This document shows, one piece after another, positions 45,856-56,990 of a DNA stretch of 64,000 bases. Source of the stretch: Martelella endophytica (lineage in GTDB: Bacteria; Pseudomonadota; Alphaproteobacteria; Rhizobiales; Rhizobiaceae); assembly GCF_000960975.1 (NCBI RefSeq), contig NZ_CP010803.1, positions 2,383,944 through 2,447,943 of the forward strand. The letters are read 5' to 3'. The notes beneath the pieces were generated by a model. It was given only the letters and a program-made list of their open reading frames with translations. It had not been told where the DNA came from and searched no databases. Every line of letters begins with the position of its first letter. The stretch's first letter is position 1. Made by a program: the position numbers and the translations under genes.

Positions 45856-47028
45856 ATGGCCGCAACGACCGATACCGTCACCGACCGCCTCAAGGCGCTC
45901 ACCGAAGCGGGAAGCCTGAAGGCTGACGCCGCGCAGCTTGAAGTTGCGGCCGAACTGGACGCGGTTCTGGCCGGCCTTTCCAAAGCGCCTGCGGCGCCCA
46001 AGAAGGGCGGCAAGCTTTCGAAGCTCTTCAGCCGTTCGCGCAAACCCGACGGTCCCCTCACCAAGGGGCTCTACATCTACGGCAGCGTCGGTCGCGGCAA
46101 GACGATGCTGATGGACATGTTCTTCGAACTCGCTCCCATCGAGGACAAGCGCCGCGCGCATTTTCATGCCTTCATGGGCGATGTGCAGGACCGTCTCAAT
46201 GCCTACCGCAAGAAGCTCAAGAATGGCGAGGTCAAGGACGGCGATCCGGTGGGACCGGTGGCCGACAGCATCATCGCCGAAAATCGCCTGCTCTGCTTCG
46301 ATGAGTTCACGGTCACCGATATTGCCGATGCGATGATCCTGTCGCGGCTGTTTTCGGCCCTGTTCGACCGAGGCTGTGTGCTCGTCGCCACCTCCAATGT
46401 CGCGCCCGACGATCTCTACAAGGATGGTCTCAACCGCGGCCTGTTCCTGCCCTTCATCGATGTCCTGAAAAAGCATGTCACGGTAACGACACTCGATTCC
46501 GATACGGATTATCGTATGGAGAAGTTCGAGGGGCGGCCGGTCTATCTGACGCCGCTCACCGAGGAGACGCGGCGGCAGATGCAGGAAGGCTGGCTCACGC
46601 TGACGGGCGGTGATGGAGGGAGTGCCGAGGAGATCGAGATGCGCGGGCGCACGATACATGTGCCGGAGGCCTCGGGTTCCTGCGCTCGCTTCAGCTTTGC
46701 CGACCTTTGCACCAGGCCCCTGGGTGCCGCAGATTATCGGGCCATTGCCGAGCGCTTCGCCACGGTGTTCATCGAGGACGTGCCGGTGTTAAGCGCCGAC
46801 CGGCGCAACGAGATCAAGCGGTTCATCATCCTGATCGACACTTTCTACGACATGACGATCCGTACGGTGATTTCGGCGGAGGCCCTGCCGGAGGAGCTCC
46901 TGACGGAACGCAAGGGCCGGGAAGGCTTCGAATTCGACCGCACCGCTTCACGACTTTTTGAGATGCGCAGCACCGATTATCTCGCAGCGCACAAGAAGAA
47001 ATGGGCGGAAAAAGGGCGGGCGGCTTGA
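45856..47028 (+). CDS. zapE: ZapE/AFG1-type cell division ATPase
   Basis: P-loop ATPase of the AFG1/ZapE family, linked to FtsZ ring behaviour under stress in E. coli and to mitochondrial protein turnover in eukaryotes (390 aa, usual length). Walker A is GSVGRGKTMLMDMFF, followed by HFHAFMGDVQDRL; Walker B-like LLCFDEFTVTDIADAMIL and the sensor segment VLVATSNVAPDDLYKDGLNR. The C-terminus FYDMTIRTVISAEAL is conserved. No partner gene here; it lies between the sdh lipoprotein and mdh. Confidence 0.93.
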   Translation: MAATTDTVTDRLKALTEAGSLKADAAQLEVAAELDAVLAGLSKAPAAPKKGGKLSKLFSRSRKPDGPLTKGLYIYGSVGRGKTMLMDMFFELAPIEDKRRAHFHAFMGDVQDRLNAYRKKLKNGEVKDGDPVGPVADSIIAENRLLCFDEFTVTDIADAMILSRLFSALFDRGCVLVATSNVAPDDLYKDGLNRGLFLPFIDVLKKHVTVTTLDSDTDYRMEKFEGRPVYLTPLTEETRRQMQEGWLTLTGGDGGSAEEIEMRGRTIHVPEASGSCARFSFADLCTRPLGAADYRAIAERFATVFIEDVPVLSADRRNEIKRFIILIDTFYDMTIRTVISAEALPEELLTERKGREGFEFDRTASRLFEMRSTDYLAAHKKKWAEKGRAA

Positions 47029-47033
47029 GTTAT

Positions 47034-48159
<1,126 letters not shown>

Positions 48160-48189
48160 GTCGCTTTCGCGAAAAAGGACGGATACCGA

Positions 48190-49386
48190 ATGAACATTCA
48201 TGAATATCAGGCCAAGGCTCTTTTGAAGAGCTACGGCGCGCCGGTTGCTGACGGTGTGGCCATCCTGAAGAAGGACGAGGTCGAGGCTGCCGTCGGCAAG
48301 CTTCCGGGCCCGCTTTATGTGGTCAAGAGCCAGATCCACGCCGGCGGCCGCGGCAAGGGCAAGTTCAAGGAACTCGGCCCCGACGCCAAGGGCGGCGTTC
48401 GCCTTGCCAAGTCGCTCGACGAGGTCAAGGCCTTCGTCGACGAGATGCTCGGCAACACGCTGGTGACCAAGCAGACCGGCCCGGCCGGCAAGCAGGTCAA
48501 CCGCCTCTACATCGAAGATGGCGCCGACATCGACCGCGAACTCTACTGCTCGCTGCTGGTCGACCGTGCTGTCGGCCAGGTGGCCTTCGTGGTTTCCACC
48601 GAAGGCGGCATGGATATCGAGACCGTTGCCGAGGAAACCCCGGAGAAGATCGTCACCGTCGCGATCGACCCGGAAACGGGCGTCACGGCCTCCGACGTCA
48701 AGGCTCTTGCCGAAGCTCTGAAGCTTGAAGGCGATGCCGCCAAGGACGCCGAGCGCCTGTTCCCGATCCTCTACAAGGCCTTCGTCGAGAAGGACATGAG
48801 CCTGCTCGAGATCAACCCGCTGATCGTCATGGAAAATGGCCATCTGCGCGTTCTCGACGCCAAGGTTTCCTTCGACGGCAATGCGCTGTTCCGTCACGAC
48901 GATGTCCGCGCGTTGCGCGACACGACGGAAGAGGACGAGAAGGAAATCGAGGCCTCCAAGTATGACCTCGCTTATGTTGCCCTCGACGGCAATATCGGCT
49001 GCATGGTCAACGGCGCCGGTCTCGCCATGGCGACCATGGACATCATCAAGCTCTACGGCGCAGAGCCGGCGAACTTCCTCGATGTCGGTGGCGGCGCCTC
49101 CAAGGAAAAGGTCACGGCGGCCTTCAAGATCATCACCGCCGATCCGGCCGTCAAAGGCATTCTCGTCAACATCTTCGGCGGCATCATGCGCTGCGACGTC
49201 ATCGCCGAAGGCGTGATCGCGGCTGTCAAGGAAGTTGGCCTCAAGGTGCCGCTCGTTGTTCGCCTGGAAGGCACCAATGTCGAGCTCGGCAAGAAGATCA
49301 TCAACGAGAGCGGTCTGAACGTCATCTCCGCCGACGATCTCGACGATGCGGCCCAGAAAATCGTTGCGGCCGTTAAGGAGGCCTGA
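48190..49386 (+). CDS. sucC: Succinyl-CoA synthetase beta subunit (ADP-forming)
   Basis: Nucleotide- and succinate-binding subunit of succinyl-CoA synthetase, which makes ATP from succinyl-CoA (398 aa). It has an N-terminal ATP-grasp domain ([38 protein letters not shown]), the LLEINPLIV strand and the C-terminal CoA-ligase domain with [12 protein letters not shown] and [23 protein letters not shown] lies before the ATG. Six bases after its stop sucD begins. Confidence 0.98.
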   Translation: MNIHEYQAKALLKSYGAPVADGVAILKKDEVEAAVGKLPGPLYVVKSQIHAGGRGKGKFKELGPDAKGGVRLAKSLDEVKAFVDEMLGNTLVTKQTGPAGKQVNRLYIEDGADIDRELYCSLLVDRAVGQVAFVVSTEGGMDIETVAEETPEKIVTVAIDPETGVTASDVKALAEALKLEGDAAKDAERLFPILYKAFVEKDMSLLEINPLIVMENGHLRVLDAKVSFDGNALFRHDDVRALRDTTEEDEKEIEASKYDLAYVALDGNIGCMVNGAGLAMATMDIIKLYGAEPANFLDVGGGASKEKVTAAFKIITADPAVKGILVNIFGGIMRCDVIAEGVIAAVKEVGLKVPLVVRLEGTNVELGKKIINESGLNVISADDLDDAAQKIVAAVKEA

Positions 49387-49392
49387 GTATCC

Positions 49393-50298
49393 ATGTCCAT
49401 TCTGGTCAATAAAGACACCAAGGTTCTGGTTCAGGGCCTCACCGGCAAGACCGGTACCTTCCACACCGAGCAGGCGCTTGCCTATTACGGCACCAAGATG
49501 GTTGGCGGTATCCACCCGAAGAAGGGCGGAACCGAATGGTCTTCCGGTGTCGACGGCACCAACCTGCCGATCTTCACCTCGGTTGCCGAGGGCAAGGACA
49601 AGACCGGCGCCAACGCTTCGGTCATCTACGTTCCGCCGGCAGGCGCGGGCGCCGCGATCCTGGAAGCGATCGAAGCCGAAATTCCGCTGATCATCTGCAT
49701 CACGGAAGGCATTCCGGTTGCCGACATGGTCAAGGTCAAGGCCCGTCTCGACAAGTCGAAGTCGCGCCTCATCGGCCCGAACTGCCCGGGCGTCCTGACG
49801 CCGGAAGAATGCAAGATCGGCATCATGCCGGGCTCGATCTTCTCCAAGGGTTCCGTCGGCGTCCTGTCGCGCTCCGGCACGCTCACCTACGAAGCTGTGT
49901 TCCAGACCACCAATGAGGGCCTCGGCCAGTCGACGGCCGTCGGCATCGGTGGCGACCCGGTCAAGGGCACCGAGTTCATCGACATGCTGGAAATGTTCCT
50001 CACAGACGATGCGACCGAGTCGATCATCATGATCGGTGAGATCGGCGGCTCGGCCGAGGAAGAGGCTGCCCAGTTCCTGAAGGACGAGGCGAAGAAGGGC
50101 CGCAAGAAGCCGATGGTTGGCTTCATTGCCGGTCGTACCGCACCTCCCGGCCGCACCATGGGCCACGCCGGCGCAGTTATCTCCGGTGGTAAGGGTGGCG
50201 CAGAAGACAAGATCGAGGCGATGGAATCGGCCGGCATCAAGGTGTCGCCGTCTCCGGCCCGTCTCGGCAAGACGCTGGTTGAAGTCCTGAAGGGCTGA
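49393..50298 (+). CDS. sucD: Succinyl-CoA synthetase alpha subunit
   Basis: CoA-binding subunit with the transiently phosphorylated His (301 aa). CoA-binding [49 protein letters not shown] and the active-site [16 protein letters not shown] are intact. Starts 6 bases after sucC, with GGAGG overlapping the sucC end. A 10-bp GC hairpin directly follows the stop, before sucA. Confidence 0.98.
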   Translation: MSILVNKDTKVLVQGLTGKTGTFHTEQALAYYGTKMVGGIHPKKGGTEWSSGVDGTNLPIFTSVAEGKDKTGANASVIYVPPAGAGAAILEAIEAEIPLIICITEGIPVADMVKVKARLDKSKSRLIGPNCPGVLTPEECKIGIMPGSIFSKGSVGVLSRSGTLTYEAVFQTTNEGLGQSTAVGIGGDPVKGTEFIDMLEMFLTDDATESIIMIGEIGGSAEEEAAQFLKDEAKKGRKKPMVGFIAGRTAPPGRTMGHAGAVISGGKGGAEDKIEAMESAGIKVSPSPARLGKTLVEVLKG

Positions 50299-50316
50299 CC
50301 CAGCTTATTGAGATAT

Positions 50317-50340
50317 CGTGGCGGCCTCCGGGCCGCCACG
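50317..50340 (+). terminator. Stem-loop between sucD and sucA
   Basis: CGTGGCGGCC (50317-50326) and GGCCGCCACG (50331-50340) form a perfect 10-bp stem with a TCCG tetraloop. It is followed by AAAATACCG, not a U-run. More likely an mRNA stability or partial-attenuation element within the operon than a full stop. Confidence 0.6.
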
Positions 50341-50425
50341 AAAATACCGTTTTCATCGTCATTTGACGACGGCGGTTTTCATCGTTTCAAAGCGGGAGGC
50401 GGGCGAATTCGTCCGCGCGGTGCAT

Positions 50426-53410
50426 ATGTCAAGGCAAGAAGCCAACGAACAATTTCTCCTGACCTCGTTTCTCGATGGCGCGAACGCGACCTATATCGAG
50501 CAGCTTTACGCGGCCTATGAGGACGATCCGAATTCGGTTTCGGAGGAATGGCGCGACTTCTTCAAGGCGCTCGGTGACGACCCCGATGCCGTGCGCAAAT
50601 CGGCGGAAGGCGCTTCCTGGAAAAAGGAAAACTGGCCGCAGAAGCCGTCGGACGAGCTGACCGCAGCGCTTGACGGCAACTGGGGCGATGTCGAGAAGGT
50701 CGTCGAAAAGAAGCTCGTTGCCAAGGCAGCGGCCGAAGGCACGGCACTTTCCGGTGAAGACGTGCTCCGCGCCACACGCGATTCCGTCCGCGCCCTGATG
50801 ATGATCCGTGCCTTCCGTATGCGCGGCCATCTGCACGCCAAGCTTGATCCGCTCGGCCTCGCCGGCATGGCGGATAACGACTACAACGAGCTTTCGCCGC
50901 AGGCCTATGGCTTCACGGACGCCGACTACAGCCGTCCGATCTTCATCGACAACGTTCTGGGTCTGGAATTCGCCACGATCCCGGAAATGCTCGATATCCT
51001 GACCCGCACCTATTGCTCGACGCTCGGCGTCGAGTTCATGCATATCTCCAATCCGGAAGAGAAGTCCTGGATCCAGGAGCGCATCGAAGGCCCGGAAAAG
51101 AGCATCTCGTTCACCGAGAACGGCAAGAAGGCCATCCTGCAGAAGCTGGTCGAGGCCGAAGGCTTCGAGAAGTTTCTCGACACCAAGTACAAGGGCACCA
51201 AGCGCTTCGGTCTCGATGGCGGTGAATCGCTGATCCCTGCCATGGAGCAGATCATCAAGCGCGGCGGCGCGCTCGGCCTCAAGGAAGTCGTGCTCGGCAT
51301 GCCGCACCGCGGTCGCCTCAACGTGCTGTCGCAGGTCATGGCCAAGCCCCACCGCGCGATCTTCCACGAATTCAAGGGCGGCTCGTTCAAGCCCGATGAC
51401 GTCGAGGGTTCCGGCGACGTGAAGTACCATCTCGGTGCCTCTTCCGACCGTGAGTTCGACGGTAACAAGGTTCATCTGTCGCTGACGGCCAATCCGTCGC
51501 ATCTGGAAATCGTCGACCCGGTCGTCATGGGCAAGGCGCGCGCCAAGCAGGACATCATCGCCACCCGCCGCGAAGGCGAGATCGTGCCGCTCGACGAGCG
51601 CGCCAAGGTCATGCCGCTGCTGCTGCACGGCGATGCGGCCTTTGCCGGCCAGGGTGTTGTTGCCGAGGTGCTCGGCCTGTCCGGCCTGCGCGGCCACCGC
51701 GTTGCCGGCACTGTGCATTTCATCGTCAACAACCAGATCGGCTTCACCACCAATCCGGCCTTCTCGCGTTCCTCGCCCTATCCTTCGGATGTGGCGAAGA
51801 TGATCGAGGCGCCGATCTTCCACGTCAACGGCGACGATCCGGAAGCCGTCACCTATGCGGCCAAGGTCGCGACCGAATTTCGCCAGAAGTTCCACAAGCC
51901 TGTCGTCATCGACATGTTCTGCTATCGCCGCTTCGGCCATAACGAAGGCGATGAGCCTTCCTTCACCCAGCCGAAGATGTACAAGGCGATCCGTGGCCAC
52001 CAGACGGTGACCCAGCTTTATGCCGACCGTCTGATCAAGGAAGGCCTGATCACCAAGGACGAGTTCGACAAGATGACCGCCGACTGGCGCGCATTCCTCG
52101 ACCAGGAATTCGAGGCCGGCTCGTCCTACAAGCCGAACAAGGCAGACTGGCTGGACGGCGAATGGTCTGGTCTGAGAACCGCCGACAATGCCGATGAGCA
52201 GCGTCGCGGCAAGACCGCCGTGCCGATGAAGACGCTGAAGGAAATTGGCAAGAAGCTGACCGAGGTTCCGGAAGGCTTCCAGGTACACCGGACCATCCAG
52301 CGCTTCCTCGACAACCGGACCCAGATGCTGGAAACCGGCGAGGGGATCGACTGGGCGATGGCCGAGGCGCTGGCCTTCGGTTCGCTGGTCCATGAGGGCT
52401 TCAAGGTTCGGCTTTCCGGTCAGGACGTCGAGCGCGGCACCTTCTCGCAGCGCCATTCGGTGCTCTACGACCAGGAGACCGAAGACCGCTATATTCCGCT
52501 GCAGAACATCCGTTCGGGGCAGGGGCGCTACGAGGTCATCAACTCGATGCTTTCGGAGGAGGCCGTGCTCGGCTTCGAATATGGCTATTCGCTGGCCCGT
52601 CCGAATGCACTGACGCTCTGGGAAGCCCAGTTCGGCGACTTTGCCAACGGCGCACAGGTCGTCTTCGACCAGTTCATCTCCTCTGGCGAGCGCAAGTGGC
52701 TTCGCATGTCCGGCCTCGTCTGCCTGCTGCCGCATGGCTATGAGGGCCAGGGACCGGAGCACTCCTCCGCCCGTCTGGAGCGCTGGCTGCAGATGTGCGC
52801 CGAGGACAACATGCAGGTCGCGAACTGCACGACGCCGGCGAACTACTTCCACATCCTGCGCCGTCAGCTGAAGCGCGACTTCCGCAAGCCGCTGATCCTG
52901 ATGACGCCGAAGTCGCTGCTGCGCCACAAGCGCGCCCAGTCGACGCTGTCGGAGATGGCCGGCGAAACCGCCTTCCACCGCCTGCTGTGGGATGATGCGG
53001 TCGAACACGATACGCCGATCAAACTCGTCAAGGACGCCAAGATCCGTCGCGTCGTGCTCTGCACCGGCAAGGTCTATTACGACCTGTTCGAGGAGCGCGA
53101 GAAGCGCGGCATCAACGATGTCTACCTGCTGCGTGTCGAACAGCTCTATCCGTTCCCGGCCAAGGCGCTGATCAACATGCTGTCTCGCTTCAAGGGCGCG
53201 GAGATGGTCTGGTGCCAGGAAGAGCCGAAGAACATGGGCGCCTGGTCGTTCATCGAGCCCTACCTCGAATGGGTGCTGACCCATATCGATGCCAAGCACA
53301 GCCGCGTGCGCTATGCCGGACGTCCGGCAGCGGCCTCGACGGCGACGGGCCTGATGTCGCGCCACCAGGCGCAGCTCGCGGCCTTCCTTGAAGATGCGCT
53401 CGGGGAATAA
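50426..53410 (+). CDS. sucA: 2-oxoglutarate dehydrogenase E1 component
   Basis: Thiamine-diphosphate-dependent decarboxylase of the 2-oxoglutarate dehydrogenase complex (994 aa). It opens MSRQEANEQFLLTSFLDGAN, the E1o N-terminus that docks to E2. TPP-binding and catalytic regions include VVLGMPHRGRLNVLSQVM, FAGQGVVAEVLGLSGLRGH and FIVNNQIGFTTNP; the C-terminal part has PHGYEGQGPEHSSARLERWL. ATG at 50426 is selected because the homologous N-terminus begins there; an in-frame ATG at 50318 lies in the sucD hairpin. The ribosome site is weak. Followed by sucB. Confidence 0.97.
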   Translation: MSRQEANEQFLLTSFLDGANATYIEQLYAAYEDDPNSVSEEWRDFFKALGDDPDAVRKSAEGASWKKENWPQKPSDELTAALDGNWGDVEKVVEKKLVAKAAAEGTALSGEDVLRATRDSVRALMMIRAFRMRGHLHAKLDPLGLAGMADNDYNELSPQAYGFTDADYSRPIFIDNVLGLEFATIPEMLDILTRTYCSTLGVEFMHISNPEEKSWIQERIEGPEKSISFTENGKKAILQKLVEAEGFEKFLDTKYKGTKRFGLDGGESLIPAMEQIIKRGGALGLKEVVLGMPHRGRLNVLSQVMAKPHRAIFHEFKGGSFKPDDVEGSGDVKYHLGASSDREFDGNKVHLSLTANPSHLEIVDPVVMGKARAKQDIIATRREGEIVPLDERAKVMPLLLHGDAAFAGQGVVAEVLGLSGLRGHRVAGTVHFIVNNQIGFTTNPAFSRSSPYPSDVAKMIEAPIFHVNGDDPEAVTYAAKVATEFRQKFHKPVVIDMFCYRRFGHNEGDEPSFTQPKMYKAIRGHQTVTQLYADRLIKEGLITKDEFDKMTADWRAFLDQEFEAGSSYKPNKADWLDGEWSGLRTADNADEQRRGKTAVPMKTLKEIGKKLTEVPEGFQVHRTIQRFLDNRTQMLETGEGIDWAMAEALAFGSLVHEGFKVRLSGQDVERGTFSQRHSVLYDQETEDRYIPLQNIRSGQGRYEVINSMLSEEAVLGFEYGYSLARPNALTLWEAQFGDFANGAQVVFDQFISSGERKWLRMSGLVCLLPHGYEGQGPEHSSARLERWLQMCAEDNMQVANCTTPANYFHILRRQLKRDFRKPLILMTPKSLLRHKRAQSTLSEMAGETAFHRLLWDDAVEHDTPIKLVKDAKIRRVVLCTGKVYYDLFEEREKRGINDVYLLRVEQLYPFPAKALINMLSRFKGAEMVWCQEEPKNMGAWSFIEPYLEWVLTHIDAKHSRVRYAGRPAAASTATGLMSRHQAQLAAFLEDALGE

Positions 53411-53418
53411 CGGGTTCA

Positions 53419-53442
53419 GCACAGGCCGTGTTCGGCCTGTGC
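53419..53442 (+). terminator. Stem-loop between sucA and sucB
   Basis: GCACAGGCCG (53419-53428) and CGGCCTGTGC (53433-53442) form a perfect 10-bp stem with loop TGTT, 8 bases after the sucA stop. No U-run. Mirrors the hairpin between sucD and sucA and may tune E1:E2 ratio. Confidence 0.55.
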
Positions 53443-53491
53443 ATAACGCCGCAAGGCGAAGCAAACATCCATCAAGATCGGGACTTTAAAA

Positions 53492-54724
53492 ATGGCCACT
53501 GAAATCCGCGTTCCTACTCTCGGCGAGTCCGTCACCGAAGCGACCGTCGGCACCTGGTACAAGAAGGTTGGCGACGCGATCGCCGCCGATGAACCCATCG
53601 TCGAGCTGGAAACCGACAAGGTGACCATCGAGGTCCCCGCGCCGGCCGCCGGCACGCTCTCCGAAATCATCGCCGCCGAAGGCGAGACGGTGGAACTGAA
53701 CGCGCTTCTCGGCCAGATTTCCGAGGGTGCAGCCGCACCGGCCGAGAAGAAGGAAGCGGCTCCGGCCGAAGCCAAGGAAGAGGCCCCCAAGGCCGAAGCT
53801 CCGAAGGCCGAGGCAAAGCCCGAAGGCTCCGACATGCCGGCCGCTCCGGCCGCCGCCAAGATGATGGCCGAGAAGAACATCTCTGCCGATCAGGTCGAAG
53901 GCTCTGGAAAGCGTGGCCAGGTTCTGAAGGGCGATGTCATCGCCGCAGTCAACAAGGGCACCTCCGCTCCGGCAGCCCCCGCCGCCAAGGCGCCGGCCCG
54001 TGCGCCGTCGACCGTCGAGGACGCCGGCCGCGAAGAGCGCGTCAAGATGACCCGCCTGCGCCAGACCATTGCCAAGCGCCTGAAGGACGCCCAGAACACC
54101 GCCGCCATGCTCACCACCTATAACGAGGTGGACATGAGCGCGGTCATGGACCTGCGCAACCGCTACAAGGACCTGTTCCTGAAGAAGCATGACGTCAAGC
54201 TCGGCTTCATGGGCTTCTTCACCAAGGCTGTCTGTCATGCCCTGAAGGAACTTCCGGCGGTCAACGCCGAGATCGATGGCACCGACATCATCTACAAGAA
54301 CTTCTGCCACATCGGCGTGGCCGTTGGCACCGACAAGGGCCTCGTCGTTCCGGTCGTGCGTGATGCCGACCAGATGACGATTGCCGAAATCGAAGCCGAG
54401 ATCGCCCGCCTCGCGAAGGCCGCGCGCAACGGCCAGCTGTCGATGGCCGATATGCAGGGCGGTACCTTCACCATCACCAATGGTGGCGTCTACGGCTCGC
54501 TGATGTCCTCGCCGATCCTGAACGCGCCGCAGTCCGGCATTCTCGGCATGCACAAGATCCAGGAACGTCCGATGGCAATCGGCGGCCAGGTCGTCATCCG
54601 CCCGATGATGTATCTGGCGCTCTCCTACGATCACCGCATGGTTGACGGTCAGGAAGCCGTGACCTTCCTGGTCCGCGTCAAGGAGACGCTGGAAGATCCG
54701 GAACGTCTCGTTCTCGATCTCTGA
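53492..54724 (+). CDS. sucB: 2-oxoglutarate dehydrogenase E2 (dihydrolipoyl succinyltransferase)
   Basis: Core of the 2-oxoglutarate dehydrogenase complex (410 aa). One lipoyl domain with the modified Lys in [13 protein letters not shown] (about residue 43), then an Ala/Pro/Glu-rich hinge, the E1/E3-binding domain ([20 protein letters not shown]), a second hinge, and the catalytic domain ending in [17 protein letters not shown] with the active-site His and Asp. 81 bases after sucA. A LysE gene, not lpdA, follows directly. Confidence 0.98.
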   Translation: MATEIRVPTLGESVTEATVGTWYKKVGDAIAADEPIVELETDKVTIEVPAPAAGTLSEIIAAEGETVELNALLGQISEGAAAPAEKKEAAPAEAKEEAPKAEAPKAEAKPEGSDMPAAPAAAKMMAEKNISADQVEGSGKRGQVLKGDVIAAVNKGTSAPAAPAAKAPARAPSTVEDAGREERVKMTRLRQTIAKRLKDAQNTAAMLTTYNEVDMSAVMDLRNRYKDLFLKKHDVKLGFMGFFTKAVCHALKELPAVNAEIDGTDIIYKNFCHIGVAVGTDKGLVVPVVRDADQMTIAEIEAEIARLAKAARNGQLSMADMQGGTFTITNGGVYGSLMSSPILNAPQSGILGMHKIQERPMAIGGQVVIRPMMYLALSYDHRMVDGQEAVTFLVRVKETLEDPERLVLDL

Positions 54725-54749
54725 TCTCAAACCCGCGGGGGCCGGAAAC

Positions 54750-55364
54750 ATGAGCATCGAATTTCTGATTACGGCGCTGATTGTTGTTCTGGCTCCCGGC
54801 ACGGGCGTGGTCTACACGCTCGCGACCGGCCTGTCGCAGGGCCGTCTTGCGAGCGTCGCCGCCGCCTTTGGCTGCACGCTCGGCATCATTCCGGCGATTC
54901 TCGCCTCGGTCTTCGGGCTCGCCGCGCTGTTTCATACCAGCGCGCTCCTGTTCCAGACGGTCAAGTTCGCCGGTGTCGCCTATCTGCTTTATCTGGCCTG
55001 GCAGACGCTGCGCGACCGCGGCACGATGCGTGTTTCCGGTGAGGGCGCGCCACGGCGCAGTCTTTTCGCCATCGCCCGCAACGGCTTTCTGATCAACATT
55101 CTGAACCCCAAGCTTTCGGTGTTTTTCCTCGCCTTCCTGCCGCAGTTCGTCTCGCCCACGGCCGCAGCGCCGGTGCTCCAGATGCTGATGCTGTCGGCGG
55201 TGTTCATGGCGATGACCTTTGCCGTGTTCGTGCTCTACGGCCAATTCTCCGGCCTGATGCGCGACCGGGTGCTCTCGAGCGTGCGGGCCATGGCCTGGAT
55301 GCGCCGAAGCGTGGCGGCCGCTTTCGCGGGGTTTGGACTGAAGCTGGCGCTGACGCGGCAATAG
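54750..55364 (+). CDS. LysE/RhtB family amino-acid exporter
   Basis: Membrane exporter of 204 aa with about six helices: LITALIVVLAPGTGVVYTLA at the N-terminus carries the LysE-family PG signature, followed by AAFGCTLGIIPAILAS, GVAYLLYLAWQTLRD and NILNPKLSVFFLAFLPQF. The NPK segment is strongly conserved in the family. Substrate unknown; homologues export homoserine, threonine or other amino acids. It is inserted between sucB and lpdA, 25 bases after sucB, on the same strand, so probably co-transcribed with 2-oxoglutarate dehydrogenase genes. Confidence 0.92.
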   Translation: MSIEFLITALIVVLAPGTGVVYTLATGLSQGRLASVAAAFGCTLGIIPAILASVFGLAALFHTSALLFQTVKFAGVAYLLYLAWQTLRDRGTMRVSGEGAPRRSLFAIARNGFLINILNPKLSVFFLAFLPQFVSPTAAAPVLQMLMLSAVFMAMTFAVFVLYGQFSGLMRDRVLSSVRAMAWMRRSVAAAFAGFGLKLALTRQ

Positions 55365-55455
55365 CCGCCGCCGGTGCCCATGAAATTGCATTGAGCGCCA
55401 TCCCCTTTCGACTGTTGAGCGAAACGGAGCGTGGCCAAACGGAAAAGGAAATTCC

Positions 55456-56862
55456 ATGGCGTATGATCTCATCGTAATCGGTTCCGGCCCCGGCGGCTAT
55501 GTCTGTGCGGTCAAGGCCTCGCAGCTCGGCATGAAGGTCGCCGTCGTCGAAAAGCGCGCTACCTATGGCGGCACCTGCCTGAACGTTGGCTGCATTCCGT
55601 CCAAGGCGCTGCTGCATGCTTCGGAATATTTCGCCCACGCGTCCCACGGCATGGAAAGCCTCGGCATCAAGCTTGCCGGCGTCGAACTCGACCATGACAA
55701 GCTGATGGGCCACAAGGATTCGGTGGTGAAGTCGAACGTCGAAGGCGTTGCCTTCCTGTTCAAGAAGAACAAGATCGACGGCATCCAGGGCACCGGCAAG
55801 ATCGTCTCTGCCGGCAAGGTTCAGGTCACCAAGGAAGACGGTTCGACGGAAGAGCTCGAAGCCAAGAACATCGTCATCGCCACCGGCTCCGATGTCGCCG
55901 GCATTCCGGGTGTCGATGTCGCGATCGATGAAGAGACCATCGTGTCTTCCACCGGTGCGATTGCGCTGAAGACGGTTCCGGAAAAGCTGGTCGTCGTCGG
56001 CGGCGGCGTCATCGGGCTCGAGCTCGGCTCGGTCTGGTCGCGTCTCGGCGCAAAGGTCACGGTCGTCGAATTCCTCGACAAGATCCTCGGTCCGATGGAT
56101 GGCGAGGTTTCCAAGCAGTTCCAGAAGATGCTGGCCAAGCAGGGCCTCGAATTCAAGCTGTCGGCCAAGGTCACGGCTGTCGAGAAGGGCAAGAAGGGCG
56201 CCAAGGTGACCTTCGAACCGGTCAAGGGCGGCGACGCCGAGACCATCGATGCCGACATCGTGCTGATCTCGACGGGCCGCAAGCCATACACCGAAGGCCT
56301 CGGCCTTGAGGAAGCGGGCGTCAAGCTCGACGAGCGCGGCCGGGTCGAAATCGATGGTCACTTCAAGACCAATGTCGACGGCATCTATGCGATCGGCGAT
56401 GTGGTCAAGGGCCCGATGCTGGCGCACAAGGCGGAAGACGAGGGCGTCGCACTCGCCGAAATTCTCGCCGGTCAGGCCGGCCATGTGAACTATGACGTCA
56501 TCCCGAGCGTCGTCTACACGCAGCCGGAAGTCGCCTCCGTCGGCAAGACTGAGGAGGAGCTGAAGAAGGACGGCGTCGCCTACAATGTCGGCAAGTTCCC
56601 GTTCATGGCCAACGGTCGGGCGCGGGCCATGGAAACCACCGACGGGTTCGTCAAGGTGCTGGCCGACAAGGAGACCGACCGCGTGCTCGGCGTCCATATC
56701 GTCGGCTTCGGCGCCGGTGAAATGATCCACGAGGCGGCGGTACTGATGGAATTCGGCGGTTCCTCGGAAGACCTCGGCCGCACCTGCCATGCGCACCCCA
56801 CCATGTCGGAAGCCGTGAAGGAGGCCGCCATGGGTGCCTTCTTCAAACCGATCCATATGTGA
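55456..56862 (+). CDS. lpdA: Dihydrolipoyl dehydrogenase
   Basis: E3 flavoprotein that reoxidises dihydrolipoamide in the 2-oxoglutarate dehydrogenase complex and possibly others (468 aa). FAD-binding VIGSGPGGYVCAVKASQLG, redox disulfide GGTCLNVGCIPSKALLH, NAD-binding VVGGGVIGLELGSVWSRLG, and the C-terminal dimer-interface catalytic His in CHAHPTMSEAVKEA. GGAAAAGGAAA precedes the ATG. Belongs to the sucAB cluster but is separated by a LysE gene. A strong terminator follows at 56914-56948. Confidence 0.97.
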   Translation: MAYDLIVIGSGPGGYVCAVKASQLGMKVAVVEKRATYGGTCLNVGCIPSKALLHASEYFAHASHGMESLGIKLAGVELDHDKLMGHKDSVVKSNVEGVAFLFKKNKIDGIQGTGKIVSAGKVQVTKEDGSTEELEAKNIVIATGSDVAGIPGVDVAIDEETIVSSTGAIALKTVPEKLVVVGGGVIGLELGSVWSRLGAKVTVVEFLDKILGPMDGEVSKQFQKMLAKQGLEFKLSAKVTAVEKGKKGAKVTFEPVKGGDAETIDADIVLISTGRKPYTEGLGLEEAGVKLDERGRVEIDGHFKTNVDGIYAIGDVVKGPMLAHKAEDEGVALAEILAGQAGHVNYDVIPSVVYTQPEVASVGKTEEELKKDGVAYNVGKFPFMANGRARAMETTDGFVKVLADKETDRVLGVHIVGFGAGEMIHEAAVLMEFGGSSEDLGRTCHAHPTMSEAVKEAAMGAFFKPIHM

Positions 56863-56868
56863 GGCCGG

Positions 56869-56884
56869 TGGCGGCGGATGCCGC
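56869..56884 (+). repeat. Small GC hairpin after lpdA
   Basis: GGCGGC (56869-56874) and GCCGCC (56879-56884) form a 6-bp stem around GGAT just behind the lpdA stop. First of two consecutive stem-loops ending the lpdA transcript. Confidence 0.45.
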
Positions 56885-56913
56885 CGCACATGAAATCTCT
56901 GTCATCTATGAAC

Positions 56914-56950
56914 GTGCGGCTTGCTTTGCAGGCCGCACTTTCATTTTATG
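56914..56950 (+). terminator. Rho-independent terminator of lpdA
   Basis: GTGCGGCTTGC (56914-56924) pairs with GCAGGCCGCAC (56928-56938), one wobble, around TTT, and is followed by TTTCATTTTATG. Clear end of the mdh-suc-lpd region. Confidence 0.8.
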
Positions 56951-56990
56951 GATTCGTCCTCGTAAGTCTTTGATTAAAGGGGTAAATCCT

